The notes below the pieces were generated by a model, which was given only the letters and a program-made list of their open reading frames with translations, had not been told where the DNA came from and made no database searches. This document shows, in pieces, positions 1 to 10,881 of a stretch of 64,000 nt of DNA. Position numbers and translations under genes: made by a program. Position 1 is the stretch's first letter. Each line of letters opens with the position of its first letter. Source of the stretch: Sepioteuthis lessoniana (Eukaryota > Mollusca > Cephalopoda > Myopsida > Loliginidae); NCBI GenBank assembly GCA_963585895.1, contig CAUZXS010002445.1, positions 108,687 to 172,686 on the forward strand, read 5' to 3'.

Positions 1-180
1 AATGCGTCAGCTAATTTGCTTGCATACTAGTATTAATATTGTTTTCTTACAGTTAAATGGTTCCATATATTCTAACTTGAATAGTTCTATTTAGTATTAA
101 TCATTTATTTGGACTCTCTTAGTTTCAGATTCACTCTGACCCGGAGTGGTAGTACCTGTTAGTAAGCAGTTTTACTACAC
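1..180. repeat. Family A fragments
   Basis: Positions 50-110 resemble the tandem body of family A on the minus strand. Positions 128-160 match the plus-strand core (ACTCTGACCCGGAGTGGTAG). The two pieces are rearranged, so this is an old, scrambled remnant. Confidence 0.5.
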
Positions 181-1540
181 GAAACGCTTTTTTATGGGTG
201 GATTTTTGAATATATTAGAGTATGGTGGTCACTTGTTGTTCTAGAGTAAGGTCCTTCTGCAAATTGATACTGTTAAGAATTATTTGAGAACCTCGATGAC
301 CTTTGAAAGATTAAATGTTCTTTGCCTATTGTATGTCGTGAGCAATGTGCTCAAGATGAGAGCGTTTGATGAACTAGTTTAAGATTTTGTAGCTGCTAAA
401 CGTAGAAAGAAAGATTTTGTAGATATTCTTGTTTGATACATTTTTGGCGCTGAACAGGCTTCGACTTTGAGGACAATTTTGAAGAGTAATTTGGCCTATA
501 TTATAAACGGAAAAATGTCGTCAAAGTTATTCTTACCGTTAATAAAACCAAGAAAAATAAAATCAGTTGTGCTTTTTTCAGAACCTAACTTATCTATTTT
601 GTTCGAATATATTGGGTTTATCGCTCATTTTATTTCACTTTTGATTTGTCATATAATTTAATTTCTTTGAGAATCGCCCGAATTTGAAATTTCTTCGGTC
701 CCAATCCAGCCCTGGCTGCTTGTCTTTCGTTTAGACAACATCACTGTTTTGAAGAGGGGAGACCGTGCTTAAGTCTGCGTTGAGATCTCAACGCAGATTC
801 ATAGTCTCGCGAGACTGACGAATTAAAAAAACTATCACACGTAATGGGTTCACTCTTGCTTCAAATTATACCCGATTTAGATTTTACACATTTTTGAAAT
901 CATTAAGCAATCCCGTTTTATCTTAGTTTTGTTTGTATTTCAATCAATTACGACGAACAAGATCAATAATTTCAGGTTTCTCTTTTGATATATTTAGTTT
1001 TTCGTTATTGTTTATTTATTCATGTGTGTGCGTTCTACGTTAGTTTGTTTATAAAAGGAATCTCATAGGATTTTAATTTTTTTTTTTCTGCAATCATGAA
1101 TAGGAAATTTTTTTTTATCCTAATTTAAAAAAAATCTTTGTGCTAATTCTTTTCCTTCTTTTAAGTCTTAATTTTGAAATATTGTTGTGTCTGGACATGT
1201 TTCCTGTTGAACAATTTTAATACAGAAACGCAGATTTTTTTACGAGTACCGAGTGCAAGAATTGTTCATAGTTAGCTCTTTTCAAATACATATTTTCTTA
1301 ATACTAATCCCAGTGTACTAGGTTATCGTTGTACCCATAAAATGTTCATTGTTTTCTTTAAGATACAATTGAACAGCGGTACTTAATTCCCCACCACTTT
1401 TTTCAGACCTGTTAAATTTTTCAAGGAATATAAAAGGATTTTTAAAGAGTTTTTAAATCGATTAATTATAGTGATAGATAAAAGCTATCACAAGATTTAA
1501 GAAACTAGGACATTTATTTAAAAAAACTGTTTTACATTCA
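181..1540. other. No recognised feature, AT-rich
   Basis: Only short unrelated ORFs. No protein family, RNA gene or dispersed repeat recognised. Around 770-815 there is a local repeated GAGATCTCAACGCAGA-type sequence, nothing more. Confidence 0.5.
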
Positions 1541-1543
1541 AAA

Positions 1544-1630
1544 GGAGGTGCATATAGTGTAACGGTTATCAGCGTAGAAAATGGACACGGCAACTCTAGT
1601 TCAAATCCTAGAAGAGGCAGTTTGCAATTA
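1544..1630 (+). mobile_element. SINE family C, tRNA-like head only
   Basis: Polymerase III A-box-like sequence (AGTGTAACGG) and B-box-like sequence (TAGTTCAAATCC), at the spacing seen in the full-length C copy at 20127. It is truncated after the head, where a minus-strand family A tail begins. Confidence 0.6.
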
Positions 1631-1631
1631 A

Positions 1632-1870
1632 ATTGGTTGGTTGGTTGGTTTTACTGCATGTCAACCTTTTTTGACTTATTTAATGCCTAAATCATTTTTG
1701 TCAGCAGTTTGACGAGTTTCAAGTCACTGTTTCTATTTATCATTTTACAGTTTCATATTTTATACTTTACTTCAATATTGCAATTACTCATATATTGGGA
1801 GATTAGTTTTATGGCATGTCAACCTTTGTTCGCTTATTTAATGCCGAAATCATTGTTTCATACTTTATAG
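1632..1870 (-). repeat. Two family A tail fragments
   Basis: On the minus strand, 1632-1700 and 1805-1860 read as the A tail (a degenerate TTTGGCATTAAATAACC followed by GTTGACATGCC). The plus strand starts with a TTGG microsatellite, the reverse of the usual CCAA run at the A 3-prime end. Confidence 0.6.
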
Positions 1871-1894
1871 TTTGCTTCAAGAGCAATGTTTTGA

Positions 1895-2125
1895 ATTGCT
1901 CGTGACGTAACGGTGATTGTAGAAAGAAACAGACATGGCAACCTGAGTTCAAAACCTGGGCGAGGCTATCTGCATTTCCCATAACACTAATGCCCCTGGG
2001 AAAATATTAGCCAAATGATGACTCCACAATTGTGGGTAAATAATTGGTCAGTCTGAACTCTTTATTCTTGGAGCAGCAACCAGTTTAGAAAGAAAATTCT
2101 GAATTCAAACCGATTATAGTCGACT
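1895..2125 (+). mobile_element. SINE family C copy, diverged
   Basis: Head with A box (GACGTAACGG) and B box (GAGTTCAAAACC), central domain (ACTAATGCCCCTGGGAAA ... GGGTAAATAATTGG) and the start of the C tail (TTCTGAATTCAAACCG). The far 3-prime tail is missing. Confidence 0.7.
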
Positions 2126-2149
2126 TAGAAAGTGACAAAGGCACATCAG

Positions 2150-2278
2150 ATGGTACAATGGTTTGCAAGCTAGACTAGGAAATTCTTCACGAGTAACTTT
2201 GAGTCTCATTGGGTGCCCCATTCATTAGGCCTTGTGCCACATCTAAGCAAAAAGCTTAGTAAATTACTACTACTTAAA
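2150..2278 (+). mobile_element. Family E short tRNA-like repeat
   Basis: Matches 37268-37399 over its whole length: A-box-like GGTACAATGG, then a segment containing GAGTCTCATTGGGTGCCCC, ending AAAAAGCTTAGTAAATTAC. A SINE is inferred from the A-box-like motif and short length. Confidence 0.6.
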
Positions 2279-2387
2279 AAGTGATTGTGTGTAGCATCTT
2301 GCTCATGGCGGGCGATTTGAATATTTACATTTATTTTACTTCTTCCGGGATGATTTTATTTAAGTTACTTTTACCCCCTTACCTTTT

Positions 2388-3330
2388 ACAAGCCCAGTTG
2401 TAGAATACACCGACTGCATCTCTGCAGAGGGGTAAGACCTCCTCCCAGCGAGTATCTCTGATATGACATAAAACGATCTGATGGCAAGGCTCCATTCTTG
2501 GAGAATGTGAAGTATCCCTCCATTGCCATTGCTCCCTGGTCCATCCTGCCTTGGAGTGGAAGTACCTGATAGGGTCCTATCTATGGGTCAAATAGAACAC
2601 TTTGATATTTAAACTGTGGACAAACAAATGACTTACACAAAATTAAATTGTTTGAAATTGAACTGATCAGAACTGAGGTGTAAACAAATGACTGATGTTT
2701 AATTGAATTATTAGTGATACATAGCAATACTTGGAACTATTTAAGTATGTACAAACGAATGGGTAATGTTGAATAGAATTACTAGTGTTAATAGCAATAC
2801 TTGAAACTCTTTAACTGTCTGCCTAAATTGAATTATTGGTATTACATAATATTTGGAAACATTTAACAGTATACAAATGAACGAGTAATGTTGAATAGAA
2901 TAGTTAGTGTTAAATAGCAATACTTGTCGCAACTTCATTGTGTGTAAACAAATGATTAATATTGAATTGAATAATGAGTGTGAGATAGCCACAATTGAAA
3001 ACATTTAATTATGTAGATAAAATAAAAATACTAATGTGCAAACAAGTTAGTTGTAACTCATTGAAAAATGAAATTACCGACTAACTATTCTGAGATATCA
3101 TATATATCTATTTAAATGTGTGCTAACAAATGACTGATGTTAAATTGTGACTGCTATATAGCAATACTTGAAACCAATTAAATATGTGCAAACAATAAGC
3201 TCAGTCTCGTTTAAAAGTGTTATCAAAAAATGTGTTTACAAATCATATATATTTAATATATATGTATAAATAGGATTCAGCATTAAATAACCAACAATGG
3301 TTGATATGCAATATAACCAAACCAAACCAT
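2388..3330 (+). mobile_element. Family A element, long copy
   Basis: The head (GTAGAATACACCGACTGC, then CTGCAGAGGGGTAAGACC) is followed by the conserved core ending GGGTCAAATAGAAC. The body (2600-3230) is a degenerate tandem array of units of about 60-75 bp containing ACAAATGACT and AATAGCAATACTTG. It ends with the tail and ACCAAACCAAACC. No coding capacity. At 943 bp it is the longest A copy because of body expansion. Confidence 0.75.
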
Positions 3331-3504
3331 TAGCGAGATTGCTGAAAAAAAACTTACTTCATTTAAAATGATTTTATTGAAGTTATTTTTTCATCTTGTC
3401 TTTTACATATGATTTTCCTTTCACGAACACCAAACAGAAGTCTAGCCGACCTCAATTGTAGAATAACTACAATAGCTCATTTCTTTCATTAAATATAAAA
3501 ACTG

Positions 3505-4122
3505 CACAACCGAGTCGGCTTCGGCTGTAGAATACACCGACTGCATCACTGCAGATGGGTAAGACGCTACCATCAAGTGTACTGGTTATGACACTAAACA
3601 ATCTGATTGTGAGGCTCCAGTAATGCCGGAGATCTGGAGAATGAGGAGTACCTATTCATTGCAATTATTTCATGTCCATTTAGACCCAGAGTGGTAGGAC
3701 CTGATAGGGTCCCGTCTATGAATCAAATAGAACTGTTCTGACCATTTAAAATGTGTTCAAACAAATAACTTAGGTTAAATCGAATTGTTAAAAATAGAAC
3801 TGTTTGATCATTTAACATTTTGTAAACAAATAACAGATGTTTAATTGAATTGCTAGTGTTAAATAGCGATACTTGGAACCATTTAATTGTGTGCAAACGA
3901 ATGAATAATGTTGAATAACAATTCTTGTAACCACTTTACTTTCTGTTGTAAATAGAAGTATTTATGTTAGATGGAAATATTTGAAACCATTTAAATGTGC
4001 AAGAAAAAGCTCAGGCTCGTTTAAAAATGTTATCAACAAAATGTATGTACAAATCATATATTTATAAACAACATTAAATTACCTACAAGGGTTGAAATGC
4101 GATAAAACCATACGAAACGAAC
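3505..4122 (+). mobile_element. Family A element
   Basis: Complete head, core, shorter tandem body and tail in the same order as the copy at 2388. It lies directly downstream of that copy in the same orientation. The terminal CCAA run is degraded. Confidence 0.72.
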
Positions 4123-4234
4123 AAAAAAAATTTACGGTTTCTTTTTGTTTCTCTGGAATAACATCGGTTTGGATGAGAGTAAAGTACCTGTGTGTTTTGC
4201 GTAGGATCAAAGTTTAGCCCCCACCACAGTCATT

Positions 4235-4520
4235 ACTGCCTAGAGTCAACTTACCGTAATAGTTATCTTTGGTGACCTGAGTTCAAATTACGGATGAGGC
4301 TGTTAATGTTTCACTTCGCACTAATGCCTCTAAGAAAGGCATGAAACCATGTATTTTCTACCAGCTATGGATGAATAGTAGGGCAGACTGAATTCTTTAG
4401 CCTTGATTAGGCAGTGTCCTAGAATGAAGACAATTAAAACTATCTGTACTCTGCTAAAAATTGACCTTTTATCACATCTTCCACGTGGCAGAGGTTTTGG
4501 GGAAATGCAAACTGCTCAGG
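4235..4520 (+). mobile_element. SINE family C, near full length
   Basis: B box GAGTTCAAATTACG, central domain (ACTAATGCCTCTAAGAAAGG), then the C tail (AAAAATTGACCTTTTATCAC ... GGCAGAGG). The A box is degraded, suggesting an old copy. Confidence 0.65.
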
Positions 4521-4621
4521 ATGAAGGTATCTGTATTTGGGGAAATCTGATTAGATATATTACAGAGAAGAATTAAATCAAAATTTAAAGTTCAGCCCAA
4601 TATGAGTGAGCAAGAAAAGAA

Positions 4622-5303
4622 ACGACAATGTATATATTTCATCATGTCGTGCCGATAGCACGGATATCCCTGACCCTCTCTCGCCACTTCTCCCTATCGT
4701 TCATCGCCTCTGGCAGGTCTTCAGAGCTACATCCCGTATCCTCACATAGCTGCTGTATATACGTTCGAGCTGGTCGTCCTGCTTTTGCTTGGCCATATGC
4801 AGGGGTCCATAGGAGTACGTCACTTATGAGCTCGTCCTTGCTTCTCCAGCAGTGTCCTGCGTGTCTGGTTCGTCTAACTTGGATAGTTTTCGTGATGGAA
4901 GGCAGGTGGCCGTATAGTTGGTGCCTTGGGGGGTGTTGCCGCCAGGACTTTTCAATATTGCTTGCAGCATTCTTGTGTAATTGCCGTCTAGCTTCTTCTC
5001 CAGCCGTTTAGTTAGCGTCCAAGTAGTGCATCCATATAGCAGTATCGATACGACCGCTGCCTGGAAGAAACTGCGTTTCATTTTATCGGTCAGGTCTGAT
5101 TTCCATATGATCGAGAGCCTATCGATAGCTGTCCATGCCTTCGTTAGCCGTGTGTCGATGTCTTTTTCGGTTGATGAGACGCTGCTTCCTAGGTAGGTGA
5201 ATTTGTCTGCTAGTTTCAGAGAGGTTCTGTCTAGTATGGAAATGTCACCTGTTTGATTATAGCACATATATTCAGTTTTGTATGCATTAATATGGAGGCC
5301 ATT
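4622..5303 (-). mobile_element. RTE-like LINE, 5-prime truncated 3-prime end
   Basis: The minus strand encodes the C-terminal part of the same protein as the LINE at 21443: [30 protein letters not shown] and [20 protein letters not shown] are clearly visible. The reading frame shifts near 4930; the rest ([18 protein letters not shown]-like) continues in another frame. The end (ATCATC on plus, GATGAT on minus) is the short 3-prime repeat typical of RTE elements. The 5-prime truncation at about 5303 abuts a small tandem repeat. Dead copy, more diverged than the copies at 21443 and 56208. Confidence 0.88.
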
Positions 5304-5435
5304 AGTAATACAAATAATGGTAATTGAATGAGTAATAAAATGTATTAGTAATACAAATAATGGTAATTAGTAATAAAATGTATTAGTAATACAAATAATG
5401 TAATTAGTAATAAAATGTATTAGTAATACCAGTAG
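5301..5435. repeat. Tandem repeat, about 3.5 units of 37-43 bp
   Basis: Units begin ATTAGTAATACAAATAATGG at 5301, 5344 and 5382, with a partial unit at 5419. Adjacent to the truncated end of the LINE, it may have arisen during integration. Confidence 0.8.
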
Positions 5436-5689
5436 AGTATAAGGAATAACAAACACGACACCAAGAGATCGAGAAACAGAGTAAGGGATGAGTCTTTGGG
5501 TTTGATTTGAGCGTCTGCTAACTAAAAGACGATCTGAATTTGAGCCTCACCAAGAGCTTATTCTTTATTATCCTTTTTGATCTGCACTGTTCCTCGCTGT
5601 CGTCGACTGATGACCCGAGTGACTAAAAAAAAAATGCCGTTGTTGCTAATAATGTAACGTAATGGCCTAGGGATTTCGGTTCATGCCTT

Positions 5690-6090
5690 TGAGTTTAGTT
5701 AGGCTGAGAACCATTCGGCTCAGCACATGGGTTGGTTAGGTGCAAACATGGATGCAGGTGTTAACGCGGGCGCGCGCAGGTGTCACTCAGATGTCACAAT
5801 AGTCCGAGACGAAACGGGCGACGGGGTGCGAGTGACGTCACGCACTGGAAGCGCGCAGAGGTTTGTGGAGAATTGAAAGAAAGTTAGTTGAGTACTAGAC
5901 GCCAAACGAGGAGGATCGACTTTTGGAGCTCGCAGACGTGAGGCGAACTTGCACCCTATGGGGGCCACTCTAGATGGGGGCCAAATGAATAAGACAGCAT
6001 AGAAGATTGTGTCTCTCCTCCTTATGTCGAAACCTTTAACTCAAAGTTAATAAAAAGGTTTCGTACCCGAACAAGAAGTCGTTACGTGTT
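5690..6090 (+). mobile_element. Possible solo LTR fossil
   Basis: This GC-rich island contrasts with its surroundings and ends with a polyadenylation-like AATAAA shortly before GGTTTCGTACCCGAAC, an LTR-like layout. It shares the AAAAAGGTTT..CGT ending style with 43260-43770. No internal retroviral coding region is seen. If this is an LTR element it is a broken solo end; the family is unknown. Confidence 0.3.
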
Positions 6091-6189
6091 TTCGAATTTC
6101 GAGATTCCTATGTTCTTTATATGTTCTATCGTTATGAACATTATATGTCTATTTCACACATGGCGTTAATTGTGGAATTTGAGCCAATA

Positions 6190-6350
6190 AGCCAATTAGA
6201 ACAATAAGCGAATGCAGCAGATTAGCGCAAAAATAGTATAAGACTAGGCACGAATGGGTGGGGTAGGTGATCCACTGGGAATTGTGCAAGAAGTCATTCA
6301 ATGGCAAATTAGATTGAAAATTGCTTCCTTCTCCATGGAAGGGCAATTTT
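6190..6350 (+). mobile_element. LINE-X C-terminal fragment
   Basis: Similar to 51464-51610: both carry GAATGCAGCA, GCGCAAAA, GACTAGGCA and ATTGTGCAAGAA in order. In the better copy this encodes the zinc-knuckle region (CRLCGKKDE ... HISEC). Here only the part after the knuckle remains, with its frame lost. Confidence 0.6.
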
Positions 6351-6359
6351 CCTTATACT

Positions 6360-6985
6360 GTTCTTGGAAAAAAAGTTCACAAAAATCTGCCGTTTTTGCT
6401 GGGTTATATCTGATCTAGATACAAAGTCCTGCTGCTTCGGTGGATCTACAGTCACATGATTCTCCGCCAATGGTCTACGCGTTCACACATGACATCACGT
6501 CCACTAAAATAAAAAACCTTGAACAGAGAATCAATCCATCACCCCAAAACACAAGAGCACCTATGTTCTCGAAGATGTCCGAGTAAGGGTATTTTTGATC
6601 AACACTAGCAAGGAGAAAGAAGTTCCAATCGGGATGAACTAAGATTTATCAAACAATAGATCTTTTACTGAACGACTTGAAAATACCATTTCAAGCCTTA
6701 CCTCCCCCCAACCTTTTTTAGACTGGTCTCCAAATGGAATTTTGGATTATAAAGTGAGTGGGATTTTTACGTAAACACGTGTCTGACTTTTCCAGTCTAA
6801 CCTCACCGGGTCTTCATCACTTCATTCCTTTTTTTCTTCCCGTCTAAGACGTCGGCAACACTACAATAGCTAAAGAGAATGAGAAAAATTTTGACTATAA
6901 AATTAAACTGCAGAATTAGAAAAAAGGGTGAGGATGAATATGTAGAAAGGGTAATACTCAAGGCTTAGCTGTTCCTGTTGGCAGA
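6360..6985. other. No recognised feature
   Basis: Mixed-composition sequence with no family I recognise and no long ORF. Confidence 0.4.
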
Positions 6986-7215
6986 AGTTATAATATGCTG
7001 ACTGTATCGCCCTGCTGAAGGGTTGGACCTCGCCCAACAGGAGTGTCCTAATAATGACACTAATCTGCATCTGATTGTGAGATTCCAGTTTTGGAAATCT
7101 AGGGAGGATGGAGTTCCCCATCATTGCTATTACTCCCAGGCCTACTCTGAAATGGATTGGGAGTTACAGTTAGGGTCTCATCTATGTGTCAAAAGGATCT
7201 GCTTAGAAATTATTC
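6985..7215 (+). repeat. Family A head and core, diverged
   Basis: Recognisable TGACTGTATCGC, GAGTGTCCTAATAATGACAC, CATTGCTATTACTCCCAGG and TCTATGTGTCAAA, in the order of the A core. Body and tail are absent. Confidence 0.6.
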
Positions 7216-7849
7216 ATATAAGATTGGTCTGTATGAAAAATAAAACCTTTTAAGAAACAACTACACAAAAAATTTAAATATAGATGCAATTCCAAAGCCC
7301 CTACGCATAAAATAATCCAAGACACGTTCATATGCCGTTAAGATCAATCAGTCTGTTACAACGGGAAGTCAACAAGTTCTCAAGCAGTCTCATAAATTCT
7401 ATAAGTAGGATGAGAATCGTCGTTGAGCTTAATGGCCTTCAAAAGCGGCTTTTGAATAAAAAAAAAATAATAGTACAAACTTCCTTCAGTGAATAATTAA
7501 CCGGATTTTCAGGAGGAAAGCGAACTGAAAGTATTGAAACAATTTTCCGCATCTTTTATAAAATTGGGAAGCTGTTAACGATAATCTTTTGGTGACCAGG
7601 CGCAGCTTTTGGTTTAAAAAATGCTTAGCCAATTAAAAATTTTTTTAACGATTTAGTATTTCAGACATAATGAATAAATGAGAATATGAGAAGCATTTTC
7701 TAAGTGGCACAAATCGGTTTTCTATTGCCTACAAGACTGCATCTTAACGTTAATTGCTTTTAAATGCAGTTATTTTATTTTGAAATGCAACCGGCGATTA
7801 TTTTATGTTGAAAATGCAACCACTGATTACTTTATTTTGAAATATCGCT
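7216..7849. other. No recognised feature
   Basis: AT-rich. A short direct repeat around 7775-7840 (TTTATTTTGAAATGCAACC-like, twice) is the only structure seen. Confidence 0.4.
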
Positions 7850-7983
7850 TAGTGTAATCATTATCGGTTTAGCAAATGGGATTGGCAACCAGAGTTCAAA
7901 TCCTAGACTAGACTGTTGCGTTTCCCTTTACGCTATTGCCCTTGAGAAAGGCATGAACCCATATGAGCCCAGTAGGCTAGGGC
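7850..7983 (+). mobile_element. SINE family C, 5-prime half (split by A)
   Basis: Degraded A box, B box GAGTTCAAATCC and central domain GCCCTTGAGAAAGGCATGAA. The SINE resumes at 8815, so it was interrupted by the A element between. Confidence 0.7.
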
Positions 7984-8800
7984 AGTAGAATACACTAACT
8001 GCATCTCTGCTGACGGGTTAGATTCCCTCAACGAGGGTCCCGGTAATATGACGCTTAACAATCTGATGACGAAGCTCCAGTCTTGGAGCTTTTGGGAATG
8101 TGGAATACTCCTTCACTGCTATTGCATCCAGGTTCACTTTGGCTTGGAGTTGTAGCACCTGATAGTGTTATATCTGTGTGTCAAATAGAACTGTTTGGTA
8201 TTTGTAGAATACACCGACTATTTCTGTAGAGGAATACCCCCCCCCAACGATCGTCCTGGATATGACACTAAGCAATATGAGGGTGAAGTTCCAGTAATGC
8301 TGGAGCTTTGGGGAATGCACAGCACTCCTTCATTGCCATCGCTACCAGGCCCACTTTGCACCTGATATAGTCCTATCTATGGGTCAAATAGAACTAAACT
8401 ACGTACTAATGCTAAACTGAATTGTTTAATATAGAACTGTTTTGACATTTAACTGAGTGTAAACAAAATCTATACGAAACTGAATTGATTGAATTAGAAC
8501 TCTTTGAATAAACGGAATAGCTTGAGATTTTTGACGATTAAACTGTGTACAAATGCTAAACTGAATTGTTTGAAATGGAACTGATTATTTGTATAAAAGT
8601 GGGTTTGGCATTAAATAACCTACAAAGGTTGATATGCCATAAAACCCAAAAACAAACAAACAATTAACTGTGTACAAAAAAAATGACCTCAGGCTCGTTT
8701 AAAAATGTATTCACAAATCACATGTATATATGTATAAGATTTGGCATTAAATAACCCACAATGATTGATATACCATAAAACCCAACCCAGCCAAACCGAA
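7984..8800 (+). mobile_element. Family A inside C, with a second A nested in it
   Basis: The outer copy is head and core 7984-8203 plus body and tail 8660-8800. A second complete copy (8203-8660) starts again with GTAGAATACACCGACTA inside the outer body. The outer copy splits a family C SINE; similar 10-mers flank it (GAACCCATAT before, GAATCCATCT after), consistent with an old target-site duplication. Confidence 0.72.
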
Positions 8801-8814
8801 TCCATCTCTTCACC

Positions 8815-8972
8815 CTTCTTGCTACAGGTAAATAATATCATGAACTTTAGCCTCGTACCGGCAGCCAGTCTTGGAGAAGGAAAACTTTGAATTCAAACCT
8901 GTTACTCCGCTTAAAAATTGACCTTCTATCGCATCTCTTTCGCGGTGGATGGGTTGGGTAGATGCATACTTT
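8815..8972 (+). mobile_element. SINE family C, 3-prime half
   Basis: Continues the SINE begun at 7850: GCTACAGGTAAATAAT, CCAGTCTTGGAGAAGGAAAA, TGAATTCAAACCTG, AAAAATTGACCTTCTATC, GGATGGGTTGGGTA. Confidence 0.7.
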
Positions 8973-9282
8973 ATTTTGAAACGGCTGGTTAGATGGTTTT
9001 TATGCTATATCGCAACCTCCTGTTGGATTATCTCATGCTGAAGTCAGTTCGACTATTATAGTCTCTAATTATTATATACGATACAAAAATGTATCTTCAA
9101 AATTATTGTAACCAGGGAAGCACTTTATACTTAATTGTAGTATCAATATTTTAGCAGCGAGCATATTAACGTGTTTCAAAATGATTTAAAACATTATCTC
9201 TAATAGATATGATTTGATATATATGAGACTCTAACATGTGCTCTCATTCTTGATCAGAGTAAATATCAGAATAATGATAAAT

Positions 9283-9782
9283 ATTAGAGTAAATACAAGA
9301 GTAATGGTAAATATAGGAGTACGTATAGAAGTAATGGTAAATATAGGAGTACGTATAGAAGTAATTGTAAATATAGGAGTACGTATAGAAGTAATTGTAA
9401 ATATAGGAGTACGTATAGAATTAATTGTAAATATAGGAGTACGTATAGAATTAATTGTAAATATAGGAGTACGTATAGAATTAATTGTAAATATAGGAGT
9501 ACGTATAGAATTAATTGTAAATATAGGAGTACGTATAGAATTAATTGTAAATATAGGAGTACGTATAGAATTAATTGTAAATATAGGAGTACGTATAGAA
9601 TTAATTGTAAATATAGGAGTACGTATAGAATTAATTGTAAATATAGGAGTACGTATAGAATTAATTGTAAATATAGGAGTACGTATAGAATTAATTGTAA
9701 ATATAGGAGTACGTATAGAAGTAATTGTAAATATAGGAGTACGTATAGAATTAATTGTAAATATAGGAATATATACAAAAGT
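9283..9782. repeat. 30-bp minisatellite, about 16 units
   Basis: Unit ATATAGGAGTACGTATAGAA plus TTAATTGTAA, with a 30-bp period visible as two units per 60-base line. Units vary at one or two sites (GTAATG, GTAATT, TTAATT), with the most uniform block at 9420-9715. As the period is a multiple of three and the unit lacks stops in several frames, long ORFs appear on both strands; they are artefacts. Confidence 0.95.
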
Positions 9783-10047
9783 AATGGCACCAAAAAAAAA
9801 AAAAGCTATCATCATGAATATGATACCGTACAAGGGCTTGCTTGGCGCAAATCATCCCCCCAGACATGTACATTTGTGAATTTATTTCTACATATCCATA
9901 AACAAATCTATGTATGTTTGAATTGGTCTGCGAGGTTATATCAGTACATTCAAGAAATAATGAGTTACACATTTTATGCATCCACACTTTCCCGCCGTGT
10001 TTGTGGGGATACGTTTCAGTCTGGTCGTGTTGATCACATTGGTCAAG

Positions 10048-10095
10048 GTCACCTGACATGCATGCTAGGTAAGGCTAGCATTCGTGTCAGGTGAC
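10048..10095. other. 21-bp hairpin with 6-nt loop
   Basis: Arms 10048-10068 and 10075-10095 are inverted complements with two mismatches (GTCACCTGAC at one end, GTCAGGTGAC at the other) around loop GTAAGG. The right arm overlaps the start of the region shared with 55118. Confidence 0.85.
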
Positions 10096-10515
10096 TGTTT
10101 TGGCGAGCGCCCCGGGGCCTGTTCTGGACTTCGGTCCGGAGCGTGGCCCTGGAAAAGGAACAATGGCAGACTTGGGGCCTTTAATTAGGCACCTAGTTTC
10201 GACTAGGCTACCTTCGGGTGGGCGAGCTGCATTTTTGTCTCCTTTGTCTCCCATGCACGGCACTAGACCAAGCGTCTAGTTTAAGCCGTTAACTGGCATA
10301 CGTGCCCGGACCCACATTTGGGTTCGTGAAACTGCTTGCCTCATCAGGCTCACATTGCACTAAGTGAGCCGATGAGCAGCACAGACAAGCAGGGTACGAG
10401 TCTCGGCTCGTTCCCGACCTTCCCCTCCCCTTTATCCCCACTTTAATCGGCCTTCGGGCTTTTGACCTTGTGTCAAGTCGTGTCTGGTGGGAGGCAGCGA
10501 CAAATACTTGATACT
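10078..10515 (+). other. Hairpin-rich structured element, copy 1
   Basis: GC-rich block homologous to 55118-55479. Visible stems: GGAC-TTCG-GTCC near 10128; CCTAGT-TTCG-ACTAGG at 10192-10207; ACC-TTCG-GGT at 10210-10219; ACTAGAC/GTCTAGT at 10262-10280; and a long stem 10340-10376, CTCATC then a bulged A then GGCTCAC, pairing with GTGAGCC then GATGAG. A last stem, TTGAC/GTCAA, is near 10465. Three or more UUCG tetraloops are typical of folded RNA. Compared with copy 2, several pairs change on both sides. No coding potential. Its origin (LINE 5-prime region, SINE or independent RNA) is unknown. Confidence 0.75.
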
Positions 10516-10597
10516 CCCTTAGTCTCAAGGACCCGTCCTCCTGGCTTTCATCTACTTCAGCAGGGTTAGGTTTATTGTATTGTGCATGAGGCGTCCT

Positions 10598-10740
10598 TTT
10601 TTTTTTTTTTTTTTTTTTTTTTAAGGAATGCCGACGGGGCCAAGGTATTTTTGTATCGACCGGGCATTTGAGCTTCGGTTCTTGCCTGACTCCCACATTA
10701 AAAAAAGCCTTGTGTTACACTCTTAGTGGCGAGATGAGCA
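10598..10740. other. Poly-T tract and GC-rich downstream flank
   Basis: A T run of about 24 at 10598-10621 is followed by GC-richer sequence with no match to the second structured copy. Possibly the end of the element that carried copy 1. Confidence 0.35.
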
Positions 10741-10881
10741 AATACCCATATATATTTTATGTACACTGACGGAAAATAAAATTGAAACCTTGAAAAAATA
10801 TTTCAATTTACTAAAGATTAAACCAACCGTTAATATAGTTGGATTACAGTCACTGGTTATATATCAAGATTAATATGTGCT

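Noticed and set aside
467-661. 64-codon ORF
   Set aside because: Short, AT-rich, no domain and no support.
9231-9879. Long ORFs (169-213 codons) on both strands
   Set aside because: They are translations of a 30-bp minisatellite, whose period keeps frames open; no domain.
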